64,000 nt of DNA, from positions 62,001 to 126,000 of the forward strand of contig JAIXYP010000052.1 of NCBI GenBank assembly GCA_027490155.1, in the 5' to 3' direction. This document shows positions 1-8,471 of this stretch, one piece after another; positions within the stretch are counted from its first letter, which is position 1; every line of letters begins with the position of its first letter. Made by a program: the position numbers and the translations under genes. Below the pieces are notes generated by a model that had not been told where the DNA came from, ran no database searches, and saw only the letters and a program-made list of their open reading frames with translations. Origin of the DNA: Cytophagaceae bacterium (GTDB lineage: Bacteria; Bacteroidota; Bacteroidia; Cytophagales; Flexibacteraceae).

Positions 1-27
1 CCAATCAAGTTCCGTTTGGCAAGCTAA
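1..27 (+). CDS. Energy transducer TonB, C-terminal tail (partial, 5' end outside window)
   Basis: Only the last eight codons are present. They read PIKFRLAS followed by TAA, the same tail as the complete TonB protein at 4534-5361. I infer that the gene running into the window is a TonB paralog, whose C-terminal domain would contact TonB boxes of outer-membrane receptors. It is followed by a hairpin terminator whose stem outer part matches the one behind the second TonB. With eight residues the family call rests on identity with the neighbouring paralog. Confidence 0.6.
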   Translation, partial: PIKFRLAS

Positions 28-55
28 GCCAATCCACTTGTTAACGTTATTTGAG

Positions 56-89
56 ATCCCTCAGGCTGTTTAGCTTGAGGGATTTTTTT
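56..89 (+). terminator. Rho-independent terminator after first TonB paralog
   Basis: The arms 56-67 and 72-83 can pair through 12 positions (one G-T) around a 4-nt GTTT loop and are followed directly by a run of T at 83-89. The core ATCCCTCA/TGAGGGAT is nearly repeated in the terminator behind the second TonB at 5384-5415. Confidence 0.85.
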
Positions 90-219
90 ATGGCCAATCC
101 ATGAATTTTATGTTTGAGTAAGAATACCTATTTTTTAAGTACATATACTCATTGACAAACCCGCTAACTATAAGGTAATTGCAAAGCGCTTTAACATATA
201 AGAATATCCCATCCTCAAT

Positions 220-789
220 ATGACCAGATTCAGTGTTGGCATCCACATTATATGCCTAGTGGACACGCCGTTGTCGTGTGTGGTCATCAAAAGTGGCTAT
301 CTCATCAAGGAACATCCTCACGACACCGAGGAGTTGATGCTGATGCTGAAAACCTATGAACCAGATGTTATTCTTGTGACGTACTCATACGGCAAGGATA
401 GTCTGGCTGCCATTACCGCTTTGCTTAGCGATATAAATGACCTACAGTCTTCCGTTGAGTTAGTGCTTAACCCTGTGCATGCTATACATGCAGGCGATAA
501 TGCCAACATCAATGCTCGTCTAATTCAGCTAATACGAAACAGCAGTTATTTCGAAGAGGATTTTACGGTAGCTAGTGTGCTTAACAACGCTACCCAAGTA
601 CTTAGTCATGATGTGTTGGCTAACCTTGTTACCATAGCAGAACATGCAAATGTGATGATAGCCAATAGCAGCGCTGAGACAGAGCAATGCGAGATGTTTG
701 TAGCTCGTTTGCAACTGGTGCAGAGCAAAATCCATGATATTGTATCAGAGTTAGAAGCCTTAAACCTGAACAAAGAGTTTGCGCGATGA
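220..789 (+). CDS. Hypothetical protein, receiver-like N-terminal half, first gene of two-component operon
   Basis: This is a 189-residue soluble protein I do not recognise as a family. Residues ~1-80 vaguely recall a response-regulator receiver fold: hydrophobic strands, then EPDVILVTYSYGKDSLAAI where a receiver would read PDVILxDxxMPGxDG. The phospho-acceptor Asp is replaced by Thr, so it would be a pseudo-receiver if the resemblance is real. The C-terminal third is helical and may be a coiled coil. Its stop overlaps the start of the next gene as ATGA, so it is probably co-translated with the regulator and kinase downstream. A role in the same signalling pathway is inferred from position only. 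Confidence 0.6.
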   Translation: MTRFSVGIHIICLVDTPLSCVVIKSGYLIKEHPHDTEELMLMLKTYEPDVILVTYSYGKDSLAAITALLSDINDLQSSVELVLNPVHAIHAGDNANINARLIQLIRNSSYFEEDFTVASVLNNATQVLSHDVLANLVTIAEHANVMIANSSAETEQCEMFVARLQLVQSKIHDIVSELEALNLNKEFAR

Positions 790-1181
790 AGAAGATCTTA
801 ATGGTTGAAGATGAGCCCATCTTACACATTGTTTATCGGCAATTACTTAATAACGAACTGAGTCTTCATGATGTTGAAGTTCTTTCGGCCTATGACTTTG
901 ATGAAGCTGTCACTACTTTAACTCAAGACGAGGAGAAAGAGCAGACCAGCCTCTGTGTCATCCTTGATCTTGACCTAGGTGATGGGCACAACGGTTGGGA
1001 AATCCTGGATGGCTCGTATCTTGCAGGGTACAAGCGTGTTTTGGTCTTCATCTGTAGTTCGTCCGGCAGTCTATCGGACCAGGAAAAGGCCCTAGAATAT
1101 CCGCAAGTCATTGGCTACTTCCAAAAACCCATCCAGCAACACTTTGCCAGAATCATTGCTAGTAAATTCGTCGCAAGCTGA
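786..1181 (+). CDS. Single-domain response regulator (REC only)
   Basis: A 131-residue protein consisting of one receiver domain. The acidic pair E8-D9-E10, the phospho-acceptor D61 in the strand VILDLDLGDG, S91 at the Thr/Ser position and K114 in FQKP are all present, so it should be phosphorylatable. There is no output domain, which suggests phosphotransfer or protein-protein signalling, as for CheY-like or SpoOF-like proteins. It overlaps the preceding gene by 4 bp and is followed 13 bp later by the ATG of the histidine kinase. Cognate pairing with that kinase is inferred from the operon. Confidence 0.9.
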   Translation: MKKILMVEDEPILHIVYRQLLNNELSLHDVEVLSAYDFDEAVTTLTQDEEKEQTSLCVILDLDLGDGHNGWEILDGSYLAGYKRVLVFICSSSGSLSDQEKALEYPQVIGYFQKPIQQHFARIIASKFVAS

Positions 1182-1194
1182 GCTTATAGCTCTT

Positions 1195-3024
1195 ATGAGG
1201 GCCGGTAGCCCCCTAGTCGAAGCCATGATCAATATGATCCCGGCTGATATCGTCATTTTTTCTGTTGACCACCGCTACAGATATGTAAACAAGAATGCCA
1301 TTGTCAATGAGGAGCGTCGTCGCTGGCTCATTGGCAAGGATGATTATGATTATTGTAGATTTGCCAATAAGCCTACAAGCATAGCTGATGGCAGGAGATA
1401 TTATTTTAATAAGTGTATTAGTGAGGGTGTTAACATACAGTTTGAGGAAACAATCAATACAAATAATGGGAAGGAATATCGCATCAGAGCCATGAATCCG
1501 ATCTTTGATGATAATGGAGAACTTGCGTTTGTGATGGGCTATGGTTTCAATGACAACAGACGTGGTCAGATGGAAACTATGTTAAATGAGCTAAAGAGTG
1601 CCCTTGACTCTGCCGCTGATGGTATCGCCGTGCTAGATACTGAGGGCAATTATACCTATATGAATTCGTCGCATGCCAACATATTTGGCTATGAGCACCC
1701 TGATGAGCTAATAGGTAAAGGATGGCAAACCATTTATGATGAAGACGAAAAAGATGTAATTGAAACGCACTACATGCCAGTTCTTTTTCAGGAAGGTAGT
1801 TGGCATGGGGAAACTAGGGGGCAACATAAAAACGGTTCTAATGTCTTTCAGGATATTACGTTAACCGTATTGCAGGATGGTGGGCTTATTTGTATAACAC
1901 GTGACCAAACCGAAATCCGGAAAATGCTATATGAAACACGTAAACTGGCTGTTATTGCAGAAAAGACCAAAAGTATGGTCATGATCTGTAATAATTCTGG
2001 TGGTGTAGATTGGGCAAATCAGTCATTTTATAATTACACAGGGTCTACTGAAGATGACAAGAAGTACCTCACGTTAAAAAGCCTATTTGAGCTGGAAGAT
2101 GATCCTCTACACATGTCCTTAATGGATCTTCGTAAGATCCTGAATGAAAAGGGAGAGTGGCAAGGCAAAGTAAGGCTTAAGAAAAAGGATGGCACTAAAA
2201 TTTGGATATTGTTGAATGTAACTGCCCTCTATGATAAACTTAGTAATGTGCGTAGCTTTGTATGCATTCAGCTGGACTTTAATGACTTGCACGAATTAGA
2301 ACTCAGGCTTTACGATAGCAACACGAAGGAGAAGCAACTCAACCAGATAAAGTCAAAGTTTATCAATGTTACCTCGCATGAGATCAGGACACCGCTCACT
2401 AACATAGAGTTGAGTGCAGATATTATCAAGCGGTCCCTCAGTAATGAGGAGCGTGCCCTGTTGAATTTAGGTAAGATTAGTAGCCAGGTGAAGCATATCA
2501 CCAACATTCTTGATGATTTCTTGATCCTGAGTAAAGTTGAGGTTGGTAATGTGGAGATCAATCATCAGCCCTTTGTGCTACATAATAGTGTGCAGGAGGT
2601 GGTGGCCAACAAAATCTCTATCAATGATGAGAATCGGATTAGGCAAACTATAGTTGGCACCCCCCGCCCCATCTACACTGACGAAAAGTTATTGCAAATT
2701 ATTGTCAAGAACATCATAGAGAATGCAATAAAGTATTCGCCAGATAACAAACCCATCGACCTGAGTGTTATCTACGAGCGTTCTGCTATCACGTTCAAGG
2801 TAAAGGACTATGGCATAGGCATTCCGTTGGAGTCTCAGGATAAGCTTTTCCTCAGCTTTTACAGGGCACCTAACGTAGAGTTCATCAAAGGCTCGGGCCT
2901 TGGATTAACAATCGTGAAGGAGTTTTTGGATCTCTTGGGTGGTACCATTACCTTCGAGTCTATTGAAAATCAGTTCACAGAGTTCACTATCAGTTTCGCA
3001 AATGAGAAAAATCTTAGTAATTGA
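1195..3024 (+). CDS. PAS-domain sensor histidine kinase
   Basis: About 609 residues. Three PAS-like segments (roughly residues 10-130, 130-255 and 255-375) precede a HisKA dimerisation domain with the phospho-accepting His in NVTSHEIRTPL (about H395). A HATPase_c domain follows, with an N box in IIENAIKYSP (~505), the G1 segment DYGIGIP and the G2 segment GSGLGL. No membrane segment is evident, so it is a cytoplasmic sensor. The frame is open from a TTG at 1111, but the ATG at 1195 avoids a 71-bp overlap with the regulator and is preferred. Its 3' end overlaps the next regulator by 23 bp. Confidence 0.93.
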   Translation: MRAGSPLVEAMINMIPADIVIFSVDHRYRYVNKNAIVNEERRRWLIGKDDYDYCRFANKPTSIADGRRYYFNKCISEGVNIQFEETINTNNGKEYRIRAMNPIFDDNGELAFVMGYGFNDNRRGQMETMLNELKSALDSAADGIAVLDTEGNYTYMNSSHANIFGYEHPDELIGKGWQTIYDEDEKDVIETHYMPVLFQEGSWHGETRGQHKNGSNVFQDITLTVLQDGGLICITRDQTEIRKMLYETRKLAVIAEKTKSMVMICNNSGGVDWANQSFYNYTGSTEDDKKYLTLKSLFELEDDPLHMSLMDLRKILNEKGEWQGKVRLKKKDGTKIWILLNVTALYDKLSNVRSFVCIQLDFNDLHELELRLYDSNTKEKQLNQIKSKFINVTSHEIRTPLTNIELSADIIKRSLSNEERALLNLGKISSQVKHITNILDDFLILSKVEVGNVEINHQPFVLHNSVQEVVANKISINDENRIRQTIVGTPRPIYTDEKLLQIIVKNIIENAIKYSPDNKPIDLSVIYERSAITFKVKDYGIGIPLESQDKLFLSFYRAPNVEFIKGSGLGLTIVKEFLDLLGGTITFESIENQFTEFTISFANEKNLSN

Positions 3025-3601
3025 GGACGACCCGGATCTGGCCATGAACCTAAGGGTGCTGCTGGAGATTAACGACTACCATGTCTTTCTGGCTAATAAT
3101 GGCCTAGAAGCAATGGAGATTGTTCAGGATCATCGGCCGGACGTCATCGTTTCTGATGTCAGGATGCCTGGGATGGATGGTGCTGAGTTTCTGCAGAAAC
3201 TGCGTGCAGACAAGCTTCATCGGGACATACCGTTCATTTTTGCATCTGCCATAGTGGAGCCACTGGTGATGAGACGCCTCATTAACCTTGGGGCTGACGA
3301 CTTCCTGCCCAAACCTTTCAGTTTTGATGACCTCATCAGCGTTATCGATGCCCGGTTATCTCGGTTTAGTGAGATCAGCAAATCCAATAAAAATATTGAG
3401 TGGAAGTTTAAGGAAATCCTCACTAGTCGGGAGCTGGAGATTGCGAAGCTGGTGTTGCTGAACCTTTCGGCTGGGGAAATTGCAGACAGGCTTTTTGTGT
3501 CGCGCCGCACGATTGAGAACCATAAGTATAAGATGATGGTTAAGTTGAAGGTGCAATCAGGCAAAACGCTCTACTCGTTCCTGATGGAGAGTATTTCCTA
3601 A
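3002..3601 (+). CDS. Response regulator, receiver plus LuxR-type HTH (NarL family-like)
   Basis: 199 residues: a receiver domain with D9/D10, phospho-acceptor D52 in SDVRMPGMDG and K104 in PKPF, then a LuxR-type helix-turn-helix at about 137-199 (LTSRELEIAKLV ... GEIADRLFVSRRTIENHK). It should bind DNA when phosphorylated by the overlapping kinase. The chosen ATG at 3002 starts the canonical strand MRKILVIEDDP. The frame extends 21 codons further upstream inside the kinase gene, but that extension is not receiver-like. It is the last gene of the operon 220-3601. Confidence 0.93.
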   Translation: MRKILVIEDDPDLAMNLRVLLEINDYHVFLANNGLEAMEIVQDHRPDVIVSDVRMPGMDGAEFLQKLRADKLHRDIPFIFASAIVEPLVMRRLINLGADDFLPKPFSFDDLISVIDARLSRFSEISKSNKNIEWKFKEILTSRELEIAKLVLLNLSAGEIADRLFVSRRTIENHKYKMMVKLKVQSGKTLYSFLMESIS

Positions 3602-4533
3602 AGACTAGGCTGGTAAAATGCTGAAACGAATATCGAGTAGCTTGTAAAGACCATGGCAGAATGGGTAGATAAGGCTGTGTCCTACTGGAGCTGCTTTGTG
3701 TGACGCAATCTGTTGGCTAGGCTCAGTATGCGTTATTTAGCGATGCCTTCGTATGCTCCATATCCTAACCTCACCGTGCAGCTCCGGATTGAGCTGAGGG
3801 GCCTCCGTTTAAGCCACAGGTACCGCAAGATGCCAGCCAAATTTGCATTCCGAATGGGCAACTACCTGAATAGCCTCGATAGTCGCAATTATAATTGGGT
3901 AATCACTTTAGCTCGCATCTTTTGGGCTAAATCTGAGAACTTGATGGCTGGGGTATAAGTGTTTCTTGTTTGTGAATGTAAGTGGGTCATATTTTTGTAG
4001 GTCGATTATTACGCTGGAGTCAAGGGTCCGATACAATGATTCTAAATGAAGCCGATTAGGTAGTGATGTTATAATTAGGGCTGCTCGGCTGTGACAACTG
4101 TAAGAAAAATAAGTTGGGACGACAATAATAGTGGCATGGCCTGCGTATTAGCTGTAGAGTAGGGCCATTTGGCCCGTGTCGTGTTATGGTCAATTTATAT
4201 TTTTTGTTTGTTAGGTAGTAGTGCTTGCGGCATGGTTCGGAGGCTTGGCTATGCACCTTGGAGTTCTATGCTGCAAGCTGCAGGTTGGCGTTAATGAATG
4301 CCTGGGTTTTAGACCGAATACTCTTGGGTTGGTGTATAATGTGGACCTTCATTGATGTTTGGGCCCTAACTACGTTGATGGTTAGCCATAATCCCTGAGA
4401 TGTTTTGTTGTGCTTAATTGTTTTTCGGTAATTAAGCTACTGATTCATGATAATCTGTTTACGCATCGCCTTGTGTATAAGGTGTTAAGGACTTTTTTCT
4501 TTTATCAACCATTTAATCAATACCCTTAATTGT
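3602..4533. other. Intergenic region of 932 bp without a convincing gene
   Basis: The stretch between the signalling operon and tonB has only short open frames (the longest is about 81 codons at 3713-3958 and starts with TTG) with no recognisable domain, signal peptide or repeats. I see no tRNA, hairpin terminator or insertion-sequence ends. It probably contains the tonB promoter near its right end, but I could not place a clear TAnnTTTG box there. Confidence 0.5.
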
Positions 4534-5361
4534 ATGAACTACTCAAACGCGTACCTGATGGCAGACGATATTGTCTTTGCTGATCGGAACAAAACCTACG
4601 GTGCCTTCGAGCTTCGTCGTGCCTACAAGGATACAGTCCTGAAGGCATATGTTATTGCTGGTCTCATCTTTTTCTCGTTCGTTTTTGGACCTGTGTTTGC
4701 CGAAAGGTTCAATCTAAATATTGCGGATATATCGATGTTGGATGTGAAGATCGATCCTAAATTGATTACCCCGCCAACGATGGATCCTGATGTGCCACCA
4801 CTACCACCAGCAATTACCAATCCTGCGCCGCCGCCACCACCAGCTAATACGGTTAAGTATGTGCCATCAGTGATGGTTGATGATGACAAGGTAGATGAGC
4901 AAGATCCGCCAAGTGTTGATGACCTAAAGAAAGCTTCTGCGGGTTCGGAGACCAATGATGGTGAGCCTTCGGATGGTGCTGGACCCACTGTTGAAGGCCC
5001 TCCGGGTACGGGTACAGACATTACATCAGCGCCAGAGAAGGGAGAGATTTTCTTGGTCGTCGAGGAGCAACCTAGTTTCCCGGGTGGCGATGCCGAAATG
5101 ATGCGCTTCACTAAGGCCAATATCAAGTATCCATTTAATGCTCAGAAGGCTGAGGTTCAGGGTACGATTTATATCGAGTTCGTCGTGAACCCAGATGGGC
5201 ACCTGAGCGACTACAAAATCTTGAAGGGCCAAGGCTTTGGCTTGGATGATGAGGCTATGCGTGTTGTCAGGCTGTTCCCGGACTGGACCCCTGGTAAAAA
5301 TAATGGGAAGGCCGTTAAGGTCCGTGTATCGGTACCTATCAAGTTTCGTTTAGCGAGTTAG
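4534..5361 (+). CDS. tonB: Energy transducer TonB
   Basis: 275 residues. A short cytoplasmic N-terminus (with DRNKTYGAFELRR, typical of Bacteroidota TonB proteins) leads to one membrane segment at about residues 36-56. A proline-rich periplasmic linker follows (about 85-115, PPLPP and PPPPP runs), then an acidic spacer and a C-terminal TonB domain (about 187-275, starting FPGGDAEMMRF). It would transmit proton-motive energy from ExbB/ExbD to outer-membrane receptors such as the one at 56749-59676. ExbB/ExbD are not in the window. The last eight residues equal those of the partial gene at 1-27, so two TonB paralogs lie in tandem about 4.5 kb apart. Confidence 0.95.
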   Translation: MNYSNAYLMADDIVFADRNKTYGAFELRRAYKDTVLKAYVIAGLIFFSFVFGPVFAERFNLNIADISMLDVKIDPKLITPPTMDPDVPPLPPAITNPAPPPPPANTVKYVPSVMVDDDKVDEQDPPSVDDLKKASAGSETNDGEPSDGAGPTVEGPPGTGTDITSAPEKGEIFLVVEEQPSFPGGDAEMMRFTKANIKYPFNAQKAEVQGTIYIEFVVNPDGHLSDYKILKGQGFGLDDEAMRVVRLFPDWTPGKNNGKAVKVRVSVPIKFRLAS

Positions 5362-5383
5362 GTTGCTTTATATGTTTGGCGAG

Positions 5384-5415
5384 ATCCCTCTGGCAATGTT
5401 GTTTGAGGGATTTTT
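5384..5415 (+). terminator. Rho-independent terminator after tonB
   Basis: Arms 5384-5390 (ATCCCTC) and 5405-5411 (GAGGGAT) pair perfectly and run into a T tract at 5411-5415. The outer stem is the same as in the terminator at 56-89, which supports duplication of the tonB gene together with its terminator. Confidence 0.8.
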
Positions 5416-5549
5416 GTTGTGTTTTGATCTCATTGTAGGAAGGTAAATGCTGGTAGGAAAAAATCATACTTCTTTCTTGATATCGCTAGCAAGATTCCTG
5501 ATAATCCTCTTACTTTAGAATTCAGAATTCTTCACTTGACTATCTGCCA

Positions 5550-6581
5550 ATGGCATCTACCTTATTGCGCTACATTTTGTTTTTGGTGCTGGTGCTAGCT
5601 GGGCTTAGTGGCTGCGCCCCACCTGATCCTGAGCCGACTAAGGCCCAAAAGCAGGTCAGTGGTAACCCGTTTGCTATTGCAGGTTACCTACCTAGTGCAA
5701 TTAAGTTGGACTCTATAAACCCAAGAGGGTGGGCCTTTACGTTTGGATATGATGCACTCCAGAGGCTTACTTCTGTTACAATCAGATCAGCTAACCAGAT
5801 TGGGGCTGAGGGACGGATTAATATTAGTTATATAGCCAATGGTTTTCGCCCTGCCGAAATTAAAGTAACAAATCTTCCTGCTGCTATCTGGTCACCCAAT
5901 ATCAATGCAATTTTTGACTTCGAATACAATGCGGCTGGCAAGATCACTAAACTGGTTAGATCCAGGATAGCGACCAACAATACGACTATACTCGATCAGG
6001 TTTGTACTTATCAATATCAAGGCGGCCTGTTTGGCAGTAGTTTTATCCTGAGCCTGTCCAATAATATTGATAGCACTGTTGTCAGAAGCTGGAATGCCGG
6101 ACTTGCATCCGAACTGACCACCTATAGCATGGCCCCAGGTCAGCCTGCCGTTATTCAATCTGTCAATGCCAAACATGATGCCGATAGTTGTCGATTTTCT
6201 TATCAAACGAATTTATCTATCAATGGACAGACGAGCATAATTAGTCAACTTTCATTGAGTTCTGTACAGGCAACACAGGCCATCTATCAATACAACCCGC
6301 TCTGGATCCTGACCTATTTGCAATACTTGCAGGACATCCGGATGTCGCCGCCTATGTTCGATGCCAGGCTTGCGCGTTTTAGTACTGGTGAGTCCAGTGG
6401 TACCTGCGCCAATTCGGGATCAGCAAGCCATACTTTCTTTGTGTATCCGGTAGGTGGTGACACCATTGGCGACAATAGGGTTATTCCGCCGAGCCGCATC
6501 CGTTTTCAATATCAGGATCTGTGTTGGGGTAGTGCTGTAAACTCCACTGGGCAAATGGTTGCCTACATTAGGGCAAAGTAG
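5550..6581 (+). CDS. Hypothetical lipoprotein
   Basis: 343 residues. The N-terminus is a lipoprotein signal peptide ending in the lipobox LSGC with the lipidated Cys at residue 22, followed by APPDPEP. The body contains stretches such as FTFGYDALQRLTSVTI and FEYNAAGKITKLV, which resemble the YD-like strand repeats found in DUF4595-type Bacteroidota lipoproteins. That resemblance is by eye. It is expected to sit in the outer membrane or periplasm. Function unknown. It stands alone between tonB and the oppositely oriented tRNA gene. Confidence 0.8.
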   Translation: MASTLLRYILFLVLVLAGLSGCAPPDPEPTKAQKQVSGNPFAIAGYLPSAIKLDSINPRGWAFTFGYDALQRLTSVTIRSANQIGAEGRINISYIANGFRPAEIKVTNLPAAIWSPNINAIFDFEYNAAGKITKLVRSRIATNNTTILDQVCTYQYQGGLFGSSFILSLSNNIDSTVVRSWNAGLASELTTYSMAPGQPAVIQSVNAKHDADSCRFSYQTNLSINGQTSIISQLSLSSVQATQAIYQYNPLWILTYLQYLQDIRMSPPMFDARLARFSTGESSGTCANSGSASHTFFVYPVGGDTIGDNRVIPPSRIRFQYQDLCWGSAVNSTGQMVAYIRAK

Positions 6582-6633
6582 CTGTCTATAAGCTGAGGAT
6601 CCGAGCATAAACCAGACCTAAAAGTCAAACAAA

Positions 6634-6663
6634 AAGCGCAAGATAGATCTCTATCTTGCGCTT
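6634..6663 (-). terminator. Terminator of tRNA-Leu (leftward), possibly bidirectional
   Basis: Perfect 13-bp stem (6634-6646 with 6651-6663) around a 4-nt ATCT loop. On the minus strand it is followed by TTTTTGTTT (plus-strand A tract 6625-6635), 30 bp past the end of the tRNA gene. It may also stop rightward transcription of the lipoprotein gene, although the plus-strand T run is poor. Confidence 0.8.
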
Positions 6664-6693
6664 ATATGTTGATGCCGAAGCACCGGGACGATG

Positions 6694-6777
6694 TGACCAG
6701 AAGGAGAGTCGAACTCCTACACCCGTAAGGGCACCACCCCCTCAAAGTGGCGTGTCTACCAATTCCACCACCTGGCC
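6694..6777 (-). tRNA. tRNA-Leu (anticodon GAG)
   Basis: The 84-nt minus-strand sequence folds as a class II tRNA. The acceptor stem pairs GGCCAGG with TCTGGTC (two G-U pairs), with discriminator A73. The D arm is TGGTGGAATTGGTAGACA, characteristic of tRNA-Leu. The anticodon stem CCACT/GGTGG encloses loop TTGAGGG, giving anticodon GAG (plus strand 6741-6743). A long variable arm follows, and the T arm is AGGAG-TTCGACT-CTCCT. The 3' CCA is not encoded. It would decode CUC/CUU. Confidence 0.95.
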
Positions 6778-6985
6778 AATTGAGAGTCGCAACGGGTTTT
6801 TGATGCCCTATTGCGCTGAGGGACTGCAAAAGTAGTGTGTCAGGACGGAAGCTGCAAGTAGTGATGGCAATATCTGCATTTGTTTTTGCCATTTGCCTGA
6901 TTCTGGCCTATAGTAGGATGGTTGTTAGTGTGACAAGCCCTCTGGATCGTACTTTTGGGCCGATCTAGCAATCAACCCTTCGCCT

Positions 6986-7471
6986 ATGGCATCTAAGTCT
7001 TTCGGTATTTTGTTTTTCTGTCTTGGCAACATTTGTCGCTCGCCTATTGCCGAAGCTGTGATGGCTCAGCTAGTGGCTGAGGCAGGTTTAGGGGACCAAA
7101 TCAGGGTGGACTCGGCAGCGACCAGTACATATGAAAGTGGGAACCAACCTGACCACCGTACCCAAGCAGTAGCACAGGCCCATGGTTATCATCTACACCA
7201 TGTGTCAAGGCAGTTGCGTTTTCAGGACCTAGAGCACTTTGACTTAATCATCGGGATGGAGGATAAAAATCTAGATGATGCCTTCCGCCTGTTGCGGCCC
7301 TCAGCTGAACAAAAAGCTAAGTTTAGGCTCTTGCGTGACTGGGACCCAGTCGGAAAAGGTATCGTCCCCGACCCCTATTATGGCAATACCGCCGACTTTG
7401 AGCTGGTCCAAAGTATCATGATGCGGACCATGCCAGCTTTGTTAGCCGACGTTAAATCTCGACTAGTTTAG
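6986..7471 (+). CDS. Low-molecular-weight protein-tyrosine phosphatase family protein
   Basis: 161 residues, the usual size. The P-loop C-x5-R is present near the N-terminus (C12 to R18 in FCLGNICRSP), and the general-acid Asp is D129 in VPDPYYG. It hydrolyses phosphotyrosine or small phosphate esters by a phosphocysteine intermediate. It lies 49 bp upstream of a fructosamine-kinase-family gene in the same direction. LMW-PTP relatives are known to dephosphorylate sugar-phosphate adducts and to co-occur with bacterial fructosamine kinases, so a deglycation role is a reasonable inference. A TACTTTTG box at 6950-6957 could be its -7 element. Confidence 0.93.
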   Translation: MASKSFGILFFCLGNICRSPIAEAVMAQLVAEAGLGDQIRVDSAATSTYESGNQPDHRTQAVAQAHGYHLHHVSRQLRFQDLEHFDLIIGMEDKNLDDAFRLLRPSAEQKAKFRLLRDWDPVGKGIVPDPYYGNTADFELVQSIMMRTMPALLADVKSRLV

Positions 7472-7520
7472 GCAACTAACACCACCCAATCGATCTAAAG
7501 AAAGTAGCCCCACCTGCCCC

Positions 7521-8444
7521 ATGTTTGACACCGAAGGACTTGTTAGTTTTTTTGAGCAGATCCTGATGCGGAGCCTTGGTGAGGAAACGGAGGTGGAAGA
7601 CTATGCCTTGGTGACAGGTGGCAACATCAATACGGCAGTTTGTTTGCAGACCGCTGGTGGCAACTATTTCCTGAAGTTTAGGGAGATGGACGATGCCGAT
7701 GTGTTTGAGCAAGAGGCCAAGGGACTGAATCTGTTAAGGTCAGCTGTCGGTGATGAGCTCAGTGCCGAGCTTACAATAGGTGATGGCCAACTGCGGGTTC
7801 CCCAAGTGTATGGGCATGGGCACACCCAAGGCTATGGATATCTGCTGCTTGAGTTTGTCGAGAGCCAGATGCCTAGCCGGTATTATTGGCGGCAGCTCGG
7901 GGCAGGTCTGGCCAAGCTGCATGCGCACCATGGGTCAATGTCGGGCCTGCGGCACCATAACTACCTCGGCATCTTGCAGCAGACCAATGACCAAGAGGAA
8001 TCATGGCCTGTGTTTTGGGCTAGGCAGCGCATCATCCCGATGGCGGGCAAAGCCTTGCTGGATGATCTGATTCCGCTGGAGCTATTTAAACGAATAGAGC
8101 AACTATGCGACCTTTTGCCTGAGGTATTGCCCCAGGAGGGTAGGAGTTTGCTACATGGTGACCTCTGGAACGGCAATATCATGCCTAACAAACAAGGCAA
8201 ACCGACGATATTTGATCCCTCGGTCTATTATGGCCATCGGGAGGTTGATTTGGCGATGACAAGGCTGTTCGGTGGCTTCCCGACCAATTTTTATGAGGCC
8301 TATCAAGAGGCGGCACCCCTTGACCCAGGCTGGACCGAACGGATGGAAATCTACACCCTTTACCCCCTGCTGGTGCATGTCAACCTGTTTGGCGCAGCCT
8401 ACGTGGCTGGGGTCGAAAAGGTATTGGTGCGGTTTGGGGTTTAG
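7521..8444 (+). CDS. Fructosamine kinase family protein
   Basis: 307 residues, in the normal range. The aminoglycoside-phosphotransferase-like kinase fold is shown by VTGGNINTA near the N-terminus, an FLKF lysine strand (~K52), the catalytic loop LLHGDLWNGN (D214, N219) and the metal-binding FDPSVYYGHREVDLA (D232). Family members phosphorylate ribulosamines or erythrulosamines on glycated proteins so that the adduct breaks down. Here it probably works with the phosphatase immediately upstream. The cytoplasmic location follows from the lack of a signal peptide. Confidence 0.93.
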   Translation: MFDTEGLVSFFEQILMRSLGEETEVEDYALVTGGNINTAVCLQTAGGNYFLKFREMDDADVFEQEAKGLNLLRSAVGDELSAELTIGDGQLRVPQVYGHGHTQGYGYLLLEFVESQMPSRYYWRQLGAGLAKLHAHHGSMSGLRHHNYLGILQQTNDQEESWPVFWARQRIIPMAGKALLDDLIPLELFKRIEQLCDLLPEVLPQEGRSLLHGDLWNGNIMPNKQGKPTIFDPSVYYGHREVDLAMTRLFGGFPTNFYEAYQEAAPLDPGWTERMEIYTLYPLLVHVNLFGAAYVAGVEKVLVRFGV

Positions 8445-8471
8445 GCCTCAAATTGGGCTATATCGGCAGGC

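Noticed and set aside
3713-3958. 81-codon open frame in the 0.9 kb gap before tonB
   Set aside because: It starts with TTG, has no recognisable domain or signal, and amino-acid composition (many R, L, Y) looks like translated non-coding sequence.
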